Shown here: positions 53,681 through 62,063 of the stretch, piece after piece
Position numbering within the stretch: position 1 is the stretch's first letter
Layout: every line of letters begins with the position of its first letter
From: Dyadobacter luticola
GTDB taxonomy: Bacteria > Bacteroidota > Bacteroidia > Cytophagales > Spirosomataceae
Reading direction: 5' to 3'
Assembly: GCF_005860805.1 (NCBI RefSeq)
Contig: NZ_VCEJ01000005.1
Span: 248,001-312,000 of the forward strand
DNA length: 64,000 nt
Notes under the pieces: model-generated
What the model saw: only the letters and a program-made list of their open reading frames with translations
What the model was told of the DNA's origin: nothing
Databases searched by the model: none
Made by a program: the position numbers and the translations under genes

Positions 53681-55747
53681 ATGCGTTTCCTTAACCCACT
53701 AATTCTCGTTATTATTTCTTTTTCCGCATTTGCACAAAACAAACCGGTCCTTTTCCCGGAGCCGGAAGCTATTCAATATAACCCGGGCACATTGCAGCTC
53801 TCGGGCATCAGTATTTTTATTCCAAAAACCGCTTCGAAGGAAGAAATTTTTGCCATCAATACGCTTAAATCGATCATCCATGAAAAATCTGGGCAAGCTG
53901 TAAAAGTTGCTTCTTCGGCAGCCGGGGCTGTTTTGGAATACTCAATAAAAGAAAAAGGCCGTCACATTCCCGAGGTAAGTGAAATGTCCGGCGGGAGCAA
54001 CCGCGAGAATTATAAGCTGGATATCACTTCCAATAAAATTAAGATCGAGGCGCAGACGACGGCCGGGCTGTATTACGCAATTCAAACCATCCGCCAGCTG
54101 ATCCACACCGATGGGAAGAAAACTTTTCTCCCCAATGTGCACATGACTGACCAGCCAAAACTGGCGTATCGCGGCATTATGATGGATTTTGCGCACGGCG
54201 GCTTGCCAACTGTGGCGGAGATCAAGAGGCAGATCGACTTTCTGGCACTTTGGAAAAATAACCAATACTACTTTTACAACGAGGTAAGTATGGAGCTAAA
54301 AGGTTTTCCAACAGTTGGTTACAGATCTGGATATACCCAGGCGCAGGTCAAGGATATCATCGCCTATGGCAAGGAGCGGCACATGGACGTGGTGCCGTTT
54401 TTGAACCTTTACGGACATTTACATGAATTATTGAGGTCTGAAAAATACGCCGACCTCTCCATCGGAAACTACGGCCACGAGCTCGATCCGCGTAAACCGG
54501 CTGTGAATAAAATGCTTAAAAACTGGATCAAGCAATACACCGACCTTTTTCCAAGCCCGTTTATCCACGTCGGTTTTGACGAAACCTGGGAAACCAAGCG
54601 TATCGCCGACGACAAAGATGCGAAGATCAATTCCGAAGAGCTCTGGCTGCAGCAGCTGACATTTGTACAAGCGGAGCTGAAAAAATACGGCAAAACCGTG
54701 ATGGCATGGACAGATATGAACAATTATTATCCGGACATTATGGAGCGGCTTCCAAAAGACGTAATTCCGGTCATCTGGGAATACAAGCCTGATACCGTGG
54801 AGATTAACCGGTACCTGAACCCGGTTCTAAAAGAAAAAAAACCATTTTTTATTCAACCTGCGGTTTCCGGTTGGGGCCACATTTATCCCGAGGCCGATTA
54901 TACCTATGTCAACATTGCGCTTTGCCTGAAAGCGGGCATGAAAAACAAAACGCTTGGTTTCATCAACTCGGTTTGGACCGATCCGGTCGAGCCCTTTGTT
55001 CGGCCTTCGTGGCTGTTTATGGCTTATGGCAGCATTGGCGCATGGCAGGGGCAAGTGCCTGATAAGCAGACTTTTTCCAAACATTACAGCGAAATCCTGT
55101 ACCCGGAAGTAGCCGATGAAATGCACCAGGCATTCGAGTTCCTGGCGCAGTCGAATATGTATCTCAATAAATGTCTGGGCAAAAATACGAACGGAATGCC
55201 GCGCGGGACGATTATTGAAAGCTGGTCAAACCCGTTTCAACCATACTATCTGAAAAACACCAAAGAGCACGAGCAGGATTTTCGTAATGCGCGGAAAATG
55301 AGTGAGGAAGCGCAGGGAATGTTGATCCAGGCGCTGGCAAAATGTAATTCAAAAGACACTGCTTTCATCAATTCGATGATTGTGACGGCACGGCTGATGA
55401 CTTACTCGGCCACCCGCTTTCTTTGGGCAAAAACAATCTGCGACCGCTGGGATGAATCGATGCTGGCGCGGAAGAAAAACGATTTTGTTGTTTACGATAT
55501 CACCCACGTTTGCCACGGTCTGCTGGTAGATGTGATGGACGAAACCGGCGAGCTGAAAACAGCCTACCAGGAATCCTGGCTCACGGAATATATGCCTTAC
55601 CGCATGAATACCATTCTCAGTCGCTTCGATGTGGAGTACGGACTTTGGCAAAAATTGTATCTGAAAGTCAATGATTATCGCATTCAGAATGCTCCTGAGC
55701 ATGTCGCTCAACAATCTTTTCAAGAGCTGTTTAAGCCCGACTTCTAA
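53681..55747 (+). CDS. GH20-like beta-hexosaminidase
   Basis: The product has 688 residues, starting immediately after the preceding stop. A signal peptide ends AFAQ. The N-terminal about 130 residues resemble the GH20b zincin-like domain (INTLKSIIHEKSGQAVKV, TTAGLYYAIQTIRQLI). The GH20 TIM barrel follows (LAYRGIMMDFAHGGLPTVAEIKRQIDFLALWKNNQYYFYNE), with HVGFDETW at 296-303 in the place of the usual H-x-G-G-D-E catalytic motif. The Asp-Glu pair that generates the oxazolinium intermediate is intact at 300-301. It probably removes terminal hexosamine from lyase products. Confidence 0.78.
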   Translation: MRFLNPLILVIISFSAFAQNKPVLFPEPEAIQYNPGTLQLSGISIFIPKTASKEEIFAINTLKSIIHEKSGQAVKVASSAAGAVLEYSIKEKGRHIPEVSEMSGGSNRENYKLDITSNKIKIEAQTTAGLYYAIQTIRQLIHTDGKKTFLPNVHMTDQPKLAYRGIMMDFAHGGLPTVAEIKRQIDFLALWKNNQYYFYNEVSMELKGFPTVGYRSGYTQAQVKDIIAYGKERHMDVVPFLNLYGHLHELLRSEKYADLSIGNYGHELDPRKPAVNKMLKNWIKQYTDLFPSPFIHVGFDETWETKRIADDKDAKINSEELWLQQLTFVQAELKKYGKTVMAWTDMNNYYPDIMERLPKDVIPVIWEYKPDTVEINRYLNPVLKEKKPFFIQPAVSGWGHIYPEADYTYVNIALCLKAGMKNKTLGFINSVWTDPVEPFVRPSWLFMAYGSIGAWQGQVPDKQTFSKHYSEILYPEVADEMHQAFEFLAQSNMYLNKCLGKNTNGMPRGTIIESWSNPFQPYYLKNTKEHEQDFRNARKMSEEAQGMLIQALAKCNSKDTAFINSMIVTARLMTYSATRFLWAKTICDRWDESMLARKKNDFVVYDITHVCHGLLVDVMDETGELKTAYQESWLTEYMPYRMNTILSRFDVEYGLWQKLYLKVNDYRIQNAPEHVAQQSFQELFKPDF

Positions 55748-55751
55748 TTTT

Positions 55752-55800
55752 TGTAAACTATTTTGTTTAAATTTTGTAAACAAAAAACTTAATATTTACA
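55752..55800. promoter_or_regulatory. Degenerate copy 3 of the locus operator
   Basis: Holds TGTAAAC (55752-), TGTAAACA (55775-55782), then ACTTAATATT (55787-55796) and TTTACA up to 55800, 27 bp before the creatininase start at 55827. It keeps the order of the gntR and susC copies with the G of ACTTGAATATT deleted. The intergenic gap here (80 bp) is the largest in the locus before the palindromic repeat, which fits a second promoter. Confidence 0.55.
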
Positions 55801-55826
55801 TTTGATTATTCCTCCGCGACTACCTT

Positions 55827-56609
55827 ATGTTGTTTTCAAATCTGAGTTACCCGGACATTAACCAGCAAACTGAGCAAACTGTGATCGTGCTTCCGCTGGG
55901 CGCGTTTGAGCAGCATGGCCCGCACATGGCGGTTTCGACGGATACGGATATTGTGACACATATTGCCAAAAAAGCAGAGGCGGCACTGCCTTCGCAAGTG
56001 ATGCTTTGCCCGACTTTACCCTTCGGTTCCAGCGACCATCATTTGTCTTTCGGTGGTTCCATCAGCATCAATCCCGCATTGTATGTGGAAGTGATTGTGG
56101 ATCTGGTCGGATCGTTTTTGCAAAATGGTTTTCGGAGGATTGTACTCTTGAACGGCCACGGAGGCAACATTACGCCGGTCCGTCAGGCGCTCGCGATTCT
56201 GAGCAAAAAATACGACCGGGATTTGCAGCCCAACATTGCTCTGGTGACTTACTGGGAACTGGCCGGCAAGCCTTTCGCCGGCGAAGCGCCCATGGAAAGT
56301 CCGGCATTAAGCCACGCCTGCGAGTACGAAACCAGCATGATGCTGCATCTTTTCCCTGAAAAAGTAGATATGGAAAAGGCCGAACGCGCAGCACGCCCGG
56401 AAAGCAACGGCTACATTCCCTGGGAAGACGACGAACCGTACCGCGGCGTCACGCTTTTCAAAGCTACCGCCTTCATTTCCAGCAACGGAAGCAGCGGCGA
56501 GCCGCAAAAGGGCACGGCGGAAAAAGGGGAGCATTTGGTAGGGAAGGCTGTGGGGGCGTTGGTAGGTTTTCTGAGAGATTTTGCAACATGGAAGTTCTTG
56601 TCATGCTGA
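55827..56609 (+). CDS. Creatininase-family amidohydrolase
   Basis: The product has 260 residues. Metal-binding motifs of the family are clear: LPLGAFEQHGPHMAVSTDTDI near 25-45 (Glu, His, Asp), CPTLPFGSSDHHL and LNGHGGN near 111-117, and the Glu of CEYETSMML. Family members hydrolyse amides or cyclic amides and related compounds; in sugar-degradation loci the substrate is unclear. The last four codons and stop lie inside a palindromic repeat, so the C-terminal end (KFLSC) may be a recent replacement. Confidence 0.85.
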   Translation: MLFSNLSYPDINQQTEQTVIVLPLGAFEQHGPHMAVSTDTDIVTHIAKKAEAALPSQVMLCPTLPFGSSDHHLSFGGSISINPALYVEVIVDLVGSFLQNGFRRIVLLNGHGGNITPVRQALAILSKKYDRDLQPNIALVTYWELAGKPFAGEAPMESPALSHACEYETSMMLHLFPEKVDMEKAERAARPESNGYIPWEDDEPYRGVTLFKATAFISSNGSSGEPQKGTAEKGEHLVGKAVGALVGFLRDFATWKFLSC

Positions 56610-56769
56610 GCGGACCGGGCCGCCGGGCGGTCGAAGCACTTTACCGGTGAGCACAATGTAAAAAAGCGTCTTTCCGAGCCAGTAGCGTGCTTCGACTCCG
56701 CTCAGCATGACATTACTTAACCAGTAGCAGCCCTTCGACCGCCCAGCGGCCCGGTCCGCTCAGGGTGAC
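56600..56769. repeat. Cluster of three REP-like palindromic units
   Basis: Unit A is 56600-56639 (GTCATGCTGAGCGGA, a GC-rich insert, TCGAAGCAC). Unit B is 56687-56711, the complement of A without the insert. Unit C is 56729-56769, the complement of A with the insert. The GACTCCGCTCAG core matches the repeat at 27089-27159. The creatininase stop codon is within unit A. Confidence 0.85.
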
Positions 56770-56820
56770 GTGAGGGGGCATTATAGCGAGAGTAAACATT
56801 AATGACATTGAACAACCAAA

Positions 56821-57198
56821 ATGAAACAAGAAATAAAGCACACCGATAAAAATGCAGACACCGGCGCGTATTCGGCCGGTGTTTTGAAGAATGGTATGCT
56901 GTTTATCAGCGGGCAGGGGCCGCTGGATCTGGCGACGGGGGAGGTGAAGCATGGTACCATCGAGGAAGAAACATTGCTGACTTTGGAACACGTGAAAAAA
57001 GTCGTGGAAGCGGCTGGCGGTACTATTGATGACATTATGAAATGTACCGTGCACCTTGAAGATATCAATGATTTTGACCGGTATGATGCGGCTTACGGGT
57101 CATTTTTTACGGGCATCCGTCCGGCGAGGACTACCGTGCAATCGGTATTGTCGGATGGGATAAAAATAGAGATTGACGCGATTGCGATCATTGGCTAA
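56821..57198 (+). CDS. RidA-family enamine/imine deaminase
   Basis: The product has 125 residues, normal for RidA (YjgF/YER057c/UK114). Conserved segments are GAYSAGVLKNGMLFISGQGPLDLATGEV, THE EETLLTLEHVKKVVEAAGGTIDDIMKCTVHLEDINDFDRYDAAYGSFF region and FTGIRPARTTVQSVL with the Arg that binds the carboxylate. RidA hydrolyses reactive 2-aminoacrylate-type intermediates released by PLP enzymes. Its presence in a sugar-acid locus suggests amino-sugar or amino-acid chemistry. Confidence 0.92.
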   Translation: MKQEIKHTDKNADTGAYSAGVLKNGMLFISGQGPLDLATGEVKHGTIEEETLLTLEHVKKVVEAAGGTIDDIMKCTVHLEDINDFDRYDAAYGSFFTGIRPARTTVQSVLSDGIKIEIDAIAIIG

Positions 57199-57230
57199 AT
57201 ACTTTATAGTAAGTCAGTTTTGAAATAATA

Positions 57231-58187
57231 ATGAGTGAAAAACAACGGATCGGTACGGTAGGGCTGGGGTTGATGGGCAGCAGCATTGCGACTTGCATTC
57301 TGGCGGCAGGACATGAAGTGACCTCGCTGGTGAAAAACCAGGAGGAATCGGAAAATGCCCGGAAACGCATCCTGGGTTTTTTGAAAGAACTGGCCGAAGA
57401 AGGTTTGCTGAAAGAACAAGCCGAAGTCGTGATTGAAAGGATTACGATTACCGACAATGCATCGCTGCTGGCGGGGCATGAAGTGGTGATCGAGTCGATT
57501 ACCGAGAGTTTGGACGAGAAAAAAAGCGTGTACCGGCAGTTGGAAATCGTGCTTTCGCCCACGGCGATCATTGGCAGCAATACTTCAGCGATACCGGTTT
57601 CGATTTTGCAGGAAGGCTTGGCGCACCCTGAAAGATTATTGGGCATACATTGGGCTGAGCCTGCGCACATTACCCGGTTTATGGAGGTGATCTGCGGGAA
57701 AGATTCGGATGTGAATTATGCGCATCAGATTGTGAAGCTGGCCGAAACCTGGGGGAAAGAACCATCGCTTTTACGGAAAGATATCCGAGGATTTATCACC
57801 AACCGCATTATGTACGCCATGCTGCGGGAGGCATTCAATCTCGTGGAAAACGGTTACGCGACGGTGGAAGATGTGGACCGCTCGCTGCGCAATGACCTGG
57901 GTTACTGGATCACATTCGCCGGGCCTTTCCGGTTTATGGATCTGACAGGTATCCCGGCCTATCTGACGGTCATGAAAGATCTTTTTCCGGAATTGAGTAA
58001 CACAGATAAGACCCCGGAAATGATGGAAAAGCTGGTGGCGTCAGGTGCGAAAGGGGTGAGCAATGCGCACGGATTTTACCCGTATACCGAAGAATCCGCC
58101 GAGAAGTGGGAGAAGTTATTTATCGATTTCAGCTACGATATCCGCAAGCTGGCTGAAAAATATCCGCAAAACATTGGAAATGAGTAG
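57231..58187 (+). CDS. 3-hydroxyacyl-CoA/L-gulonate-type dehydrogenase
   Basis: The product has 318 residues. The N-terminal Rossmann fold is GTVGLGLMGSSIATCILAAGHEV at residues 8-30. The C-terminal half has LLGIHWAEPAHITRFMEVI, KDIRGFITNRIMYAMLREAF and EDVDRSLRNDLGYWITFAGPF, matching the 3-hydroxyacyl-CoA dehydrogenase superfamily of hydroxyacid enzymes, including L-gulonate 3-dehydrogenase (lambda-crystallin). In a sugar-acid locus that role is more likely than fatty-acid oxidation. Its stop overlaps the start of the next gene by 8 bp. Confidence 0.82.
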   Translation: MSEKQRIGTVGLGLMGSSIATCILAAGHEVTSLVKNQEESENARKRILGFLKELAEEGLLKEQAEVVIERITITDNASLLAGHEVVIESITESLDEKKSVYRQLEIVLSPTAIIGSNTSAIPVSILQEGLAHPERLLGIHWAEPAHITRFMEVICGKDSDVNYAHQIVKLAETWGKEPSLLRKDIRGFITNRIMYAMLREAFNLVENGYATVEDVDRSLRNDLGYWITFAGPFRFMDLTGIPAYLTVMKDLFPELSNTDKTPEMMEKLVASGAKGVSNAHGFYPYTEESAEKWEKLFIDFSYDIRKLAEKYPQNIGNE

Positions 58188-59322
58188 CATGACTAATATA
58201 GCGTCCATCAAAGCCACCGAAGTGATTGTACCTGCCAAACCCGGCAGCCTGAACTCCGAAATGGTGCTAGACAAGGATACCGAATTTGCCAAAAAATTCA
58301 TGACCGGGGAAAGCTGGACGGAATTTGCGAACCAGCCGAAATGGATCATTGAAATAACATTAAAAAACGGCCTCACCGGCATTGGCGAAACATACCGGAG
58401 CGCGTCCCCGGCGCTGATCCGGGAAAGTATGGAGCTGTTTTTGGGAAAAGATATTTTGAAAATGAACTGGCGCAGGCTGCCAATCACAGACCAGCGCATT
58501 TACGAAGCATTCGAATGTGCGGTGCTGGATTTGGTAGGGAAACTTTTGCAAGTGCCTGTTTACCAATTGTTAGGCGGAGGTTACCGCAATGAAATTGATT
58601 GCATGGGCTGGACGGGCCGTCGGACACCGGAAGACGCTGCCCAGAAAGCCTTCGAGGCGATGCGAAAAGGACATAAGGTGTTCAAATTCAAATGTTCGGA
58701 TGAAGATCCGGTGCGGCTCTGGACGGAAGAAATTAAAAAGAAATGCGGCGACGGGATCAAGGTTTTGCTGGACCCGAACCAGCGCTGGACCGACGTCGAA
58801 ACAACATTAAAACTGATGGATGGCGTGGAAATGGAGGTGATGCTGGGGCTTGAAGATCCTATTCTTCATGCTGATGTTCAGGGATTTAAATACCTGAAAG
58901 AAAAACTCGGCATACCACTATACCGTCACATTTCCCTGCCTTACACCCAGGATATCCGCGATATGATCGCATTTGTGCGGAGCGATGCGGTGGACGGTTA
59001 CAATTTTAACGGCTCGGCGTACAACTGCGTGCTGCTGGCCGAAATGGCAAATCTGGAAGGAAAACCTTGCTGGCGCGGCTCGGAAGTGGATTTGGGGATT
59101 TCAGAAACCATCGGCCTGCACATTGCGGCGGCGAGCATTAACTGTACCATACCGTCCGATATTTTCGGCGAGCTGGTGCGGGTGGATGACCTGATCGTGG
59201 AGCCGATCACATTTGAAAATGGTGCAGCGAGGGTACCGCAGGGTCACGGACTGGGCATTGAGCTGGATCAGCAGGCGGTCGAAAAATATAAAACAGGTCA
59301 GTATTTATTTGTGAATCAATGA
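58180..59322 (+). CDS. Enolase-superfamily protein (MR/MLE-like), atypical metal site
   Basis: The product has 380 residues from the ATG at 58180, which overlaps the previous stop (ATGAGTAG). The capping domain precedes a TIM barrel. The KxK motif is at 169-171 (FKFKC), the first metal ligand Asp198 in LLDPNQ and the second Glu225 in LEDPI. The third ligand segment, usually D/E-S, reads YRHIS at 248-252, so the normal acidic ligand is missing, and the usual Lys of the last motif is not seen in GYNFNGS. The family acts as sugar-acid dehydratases; this member may bind metal differently or have lost the classical chemistry. Confidence 0.78.
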   Translation: MSSMTNIASIKATEVIVPAKPGSLNSEMVLDKDTEFAKKFMTGESWTEFANQPKWIIEITLKNGLTGIGETYRSASPALIRESMELFLGKDILKMNWRRLPITDQRIYEAFECAVLDLVGKLLQVPVYQLLGGGYRNEIDCMGWTGRRTPEDAAQKAFEAMRKGHKVFKFKCSDEDPVRLWTEEIKKKCGDGIKVLLDPNQRWTDVETTLKLMDGVEMEVMLGLEDPILHADVQGFKYLKEKLGIPLYRHISLPYTQDIRDMIAFVRSDAVDGYNFNGSAYNCVLLAEMANLEGKPCWRGSEVDLGISETIGLHIAAASINCTIPSDIFGELVRVDDLIVEPITFENGAARVPQGHGLGIELDQQAVEKYKTGQYLFVNQ

Positions 59323-60245
59323 AAAGAGCATTTCTGTCCTGGACGATTTTATTTCTCTGTAACCTCATCTGGTCATTCCATTTTACCTGTATCAAACTCG
59401 TGCAGGACCAGGTAGGGCCGTATTTTACAGTCTGGCTGCCGATGCTGCTGGCGACGATTTTTCTCGCGCCTTTTGTGATCAAAGATTTTAGAAAAGGAAA
59501 AAAGAAGATCAAGGACGTGCTGATTTTCGTGCAGCTCGGGGCTTTGGGCGCATTTCCGTCGCAGGTTTTGATGACTTATGGTACCCAATATTCCCTGGCC
59601 AGCAATGCAGCGATTTTAGTTCTGGCGCTGCCCGTCATCACCGCGGTTTTTGCCTTTTTTATCTTAAAAGAAAAAATGAACATGATCCGCTGGATCAGCT
59701 TTGCAATTGCGATCATCGGCGTGCTGCTCTGCTCGACGGACGACATTAAGAAAATGGATCTCAGCTCCAAGTATGCGCTGGGTAACCTGCTGATTTTCCT
59801 GGCGATTATCGGCAATGCGTATTACAATGTGGGCTGCAAGCAGGTGGCGGAAAAATACACCGAGATGGAAATGGTTTTTTACACCTACCTCGTGCTGGTC
59901 ATCATGCTCGCGCCGCTGGTTTGGTATTATGAACCCGAAATGTTCTCGAAAATTCCGGAGTATACCACACAGACCTGGACCGGCATGATCGCGCTGACAT
60001 TGTTCCATAATTTCCTGTCGATGATCCTGTTTTTCAGTGTGTTAAAATACCTCGACGCGACGCAGGTGGCATTGTCCAACTACCTGATCACATTTATGGG
60101 ACTACCGATTGCGGCATTTGTACTGGGAGAAACTTTGAAGACGCAGGCGATCATCGGGGGCGTGCTCGTACTTGCTTCGACATTGATACTCACCATTGTA
60201 GATAACAAAGCACAACAAAAGAAACTGGTTAAAATCAGTCAATAA
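59319..60245 (+). CDS. EamA/DMT-family permease
   Basis: The product has 308 residues with ten predicted helices in two repeats of five, the EamA pattern (NLIWSFHFTCIKLVQDQVGPYFTVWLPMLLATIFLAPFVI and FILKEKMNMIRWISFAIAIIGVLL). Its start overlaps the preceding stop by 4 bp (ATGA). The inner-membrane transporter presumably moves a sugar acid or amino sugar of this pathway, or exports an intermediate. Substrate unknown. Confidence 0.9.
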   Translation: MKRAFLSWTILFLCNLIWSFHFTCIKLVQDQVGPYFTVWLPMLLATIFLAPFVIKDFRKGKKKIKDVLIFVQLGALGAFPSQVLMTYGTQYSLASNAAILVLALPVITAVFAFFILKEKMNMIRWISFAIAIIGVLLCSTDDIKKMDLSSKYALGNLLIFLAIIGNAYYNVGCKQVAEKYTEMEMVFYTYLVLVIMLAPLVWYYEPEMFSKIPEYTTQTWTGMIALTLFHNFLSMILFFSVLKYLDATQVALSNYLITFMGLPIAAFVLGETLKTQAIIGGVLVLASTLILTIVDNKAQQKKLVKISQ

Positions 60246-60250
60246 ACAAA

Positions 60251-61216
60251 ATGATGAAGATGAATTCAGAGAACGAATTGTTTGGAGTGGTGCCAATCAT
60301 CCCGACTCCATTTACTGAGGATGAGGAGATTGACGAAGATGCCCTCCGCAGCCTGATTGATTTTGCCATCGCCGGCGGAATTGAAGCGGTATGCCTCCCC
60401 GCGTATGCGAGCGAATTTTACAAACTGACTGACGACGAGAAATTGCAGGTGGTGCGGATTGCTGTGGAACATGCGGCGGGGCGCATCAAGATTGTAGCGC
60501 AGAGCAACCATCCTTCGCTGAAAATTGCGATGAAGCTGGCGAAGGCCAATGTGGAAGCCGGTGCCGACGTGGTTTCCCTGGCAGTACCCCGGATTTTCGG
60601 CCTGCCGGAAGCGTCTCTCAAAGAATATCTTTCAGGGTTTCTAAAATCGATACCCAATACCCCGGTTCTGATCCAGGATTTCAACCCTGGCGGCTCGTCG
60701 ATCAGCGTGGAGTTTATTAAAAACCTGATGGACGAAAATCCGAACTTTAAATACCTCAAACTGGAAGAGCCGCTTTGCGCACCAAAATTTGAGGCGATTA
60801 TCAAGGCTACCGGTGACAAAGTGGGCTTGTTTGAAGGCTGGGGTGGTTTGTATATGCTTGAACTGGTGCCGATTGGCATCCGCGGCGTGATGCCTGGACT
60901 GGCCGTGGCCGACATTCTTCAAAAAGTTTTCAATCTGCGTGCTGCGGGTTACCACGGGCGGGCATTCGACCTGTTTGAGAAAGTGATGCCCCAAATATTT
61001 TTCTCGCTGCAAAACATGGAGCTTTTCCATTATGCCGAAAAAGAACTGCTCATCGCGCGGGGCGTTTTGAAAAACAGTATCGCACGAAAAGCGGCTTACA
61101 TTCCCGATCCTTCGTCGATTGCATATATCAAAGAATTGAATCAGCGGGTGATGGACGTTTTGGCCGACGAGAGCTGGGAAATCAAGCCTTTGGAAACATC
61201 TTTGGCAAAAGAATAG
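60251..61216 (+). CDS. DapA-family lyase/aldolase
   Basis: The product has 321 residues. The N-terminus GVVPIIPTPFTEDEEIDEDALRSLIDFAIAGGIEAVCL is typical of the family. The Schiff-base Lys170 lies in YLKLEEP. The usual catalytic Tyr of the L-Y-N-x-P motif is replaced: the segment reads LIQDFNPGG at 140-148, putting Asp143 there. Family members include KDG aldolase, N-acetylneuraminate lyase and dehydratases; this protein should act on a 2-keto acid via an imine. It follows the transporter by 5 bp. Confidence 0.85.
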   Translation: MMKMNSENELFGVVPIIPTPFTEDEEIDEDALRSLIDFAIAGGIEAVCLPAYASEFYKLTDDEKLQVVRIAVEHAAGRIKIVAQSNHPSLKIAMKLAKANVEAGADVVSLAVPRIFGLPEASLKEYLSGFLKSIPNTPVLIQDFNPGGSSISVEFIKNLMDENPNFKYLKLEEPLCAPKFEAIIKATGDKVGLFEGWGGLYMLELVPIGIRGVMPGLAVADILQKVFNLRAAGYHGRAFDLFEKVMPQIFFSLQNMELFHYAEKELLIARGVLKNSIARKAAYIPDPSSIAYIKELNQRVMDVLADESWEIKPLETSLAKE

Positions 61217-61262
61217 TTAGATTTTTTTAATAACGTCCTTTACTAACCGGGCAAAGTTAAAT

Positions 61263-62030
61263 ATGGCTAAACGTTCACCGGGTAAAATGAGCAGTTTCAG
61301 TAATCAAGTAGTCATTGTTACCGGAGCGGCTTCGGGTCTTGGGCTGGTTATCGCCCACAAAATTCTAAACGAGGGGGCGTATGTGGGGTTGTTCGATATT
61401 AATGAAAAGGCGCTGCGCGAGCACTTTGTGGACCACGAAAAATATGAGGAGCTGATCGGGCTGGACCTGACGGTGGAATCGGAAGTGGAAGCCGCAGTAA
61501 CCCGGATCGTCGAACGTTTTGGCAAGATTGACGTCCTCATCAACTGCGCGGGGATCACCGGCGCAACCAATCTGAAAAGTCATGAAGTAAGTACCGAAAA
61601 CCTCCAAAAGGTCTTCAATATCAACTTTATGAGCAGCTTTTACACGGCGAAGGCAGTGCTGCCGCACATGCTGGCCAACAATTACGGCCGTATTTTGCAC
61701 ATTGCATCCATTGCCGGTAAAGAAGGAAACGCAGGTATGCTGGCCTACTCGGCTTCCAAAGCCGCGGTAATCGGGATGACCAAAGTACAGGGTAAAGAAT
61801 ACGCGGAAACCGGCATTACCGTGAATGCGCTCGCGCCTGCCGTGATCCAGACGCCGCTGGTGGATGCCATGCCCGAAACGCAGGTAAAGTATATGACCGA
61901 TAAAATTCCTATGAAGCGCACGGGAACATTGGAAGAAGCCGCGAATATGGCCGCATTCATTGTATCGCCCGAATGCAGCTTCACCACCGGGTTCACATTC
62001 GACCTTTCCGGCGGCAGGGCCACTTACTAA
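61263..62030 (+). CDS. Short-chain dehydrogenase/reductase
   Basis: The product has 255 residues. TGAASGLG at about 20-27 binds the cofactor; the catalytic Ser, Tyr162 and Lys166 are in HIASIAG and YSASK. The acidic residue after the second strand (LFDINEKAL) suggests NAD preference. The C-terminus SFTTGFTFDLSGGRATY is typical of 3-ketoacyl-reductase-like and sugar-acid dehydrogenases. It may oxidise a keto-deoxy sugar acid in this locus. ATG at 61263 or 61287. Confidence 0.92.
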   Translation: MAKRSPGKMSSFSNQVVIVTGAASGLGLVIAHKILNEGAYVGLFDINEKALREHFVDHEKYEELIGLDLTVESEVEAAVTRIVERFGKIDVLINCAGITGATNLKSHEVSTENLQKVFNINFMSSFYTAKAVLPHMLANNYGRILHIASIAGKEGNAGMLAYSASKAAVIGMTKVQGKEYAETGITVNALAPAVIQTPLVDAMPETQVKYMTDKIPMKRTGTLEEAANMAAFIVSPECSFTTGFTFDLSGGRATY

Positions 62031-62063
62031 TGCCCTGCGACCCAGGGCGCAAGACGAATCATC

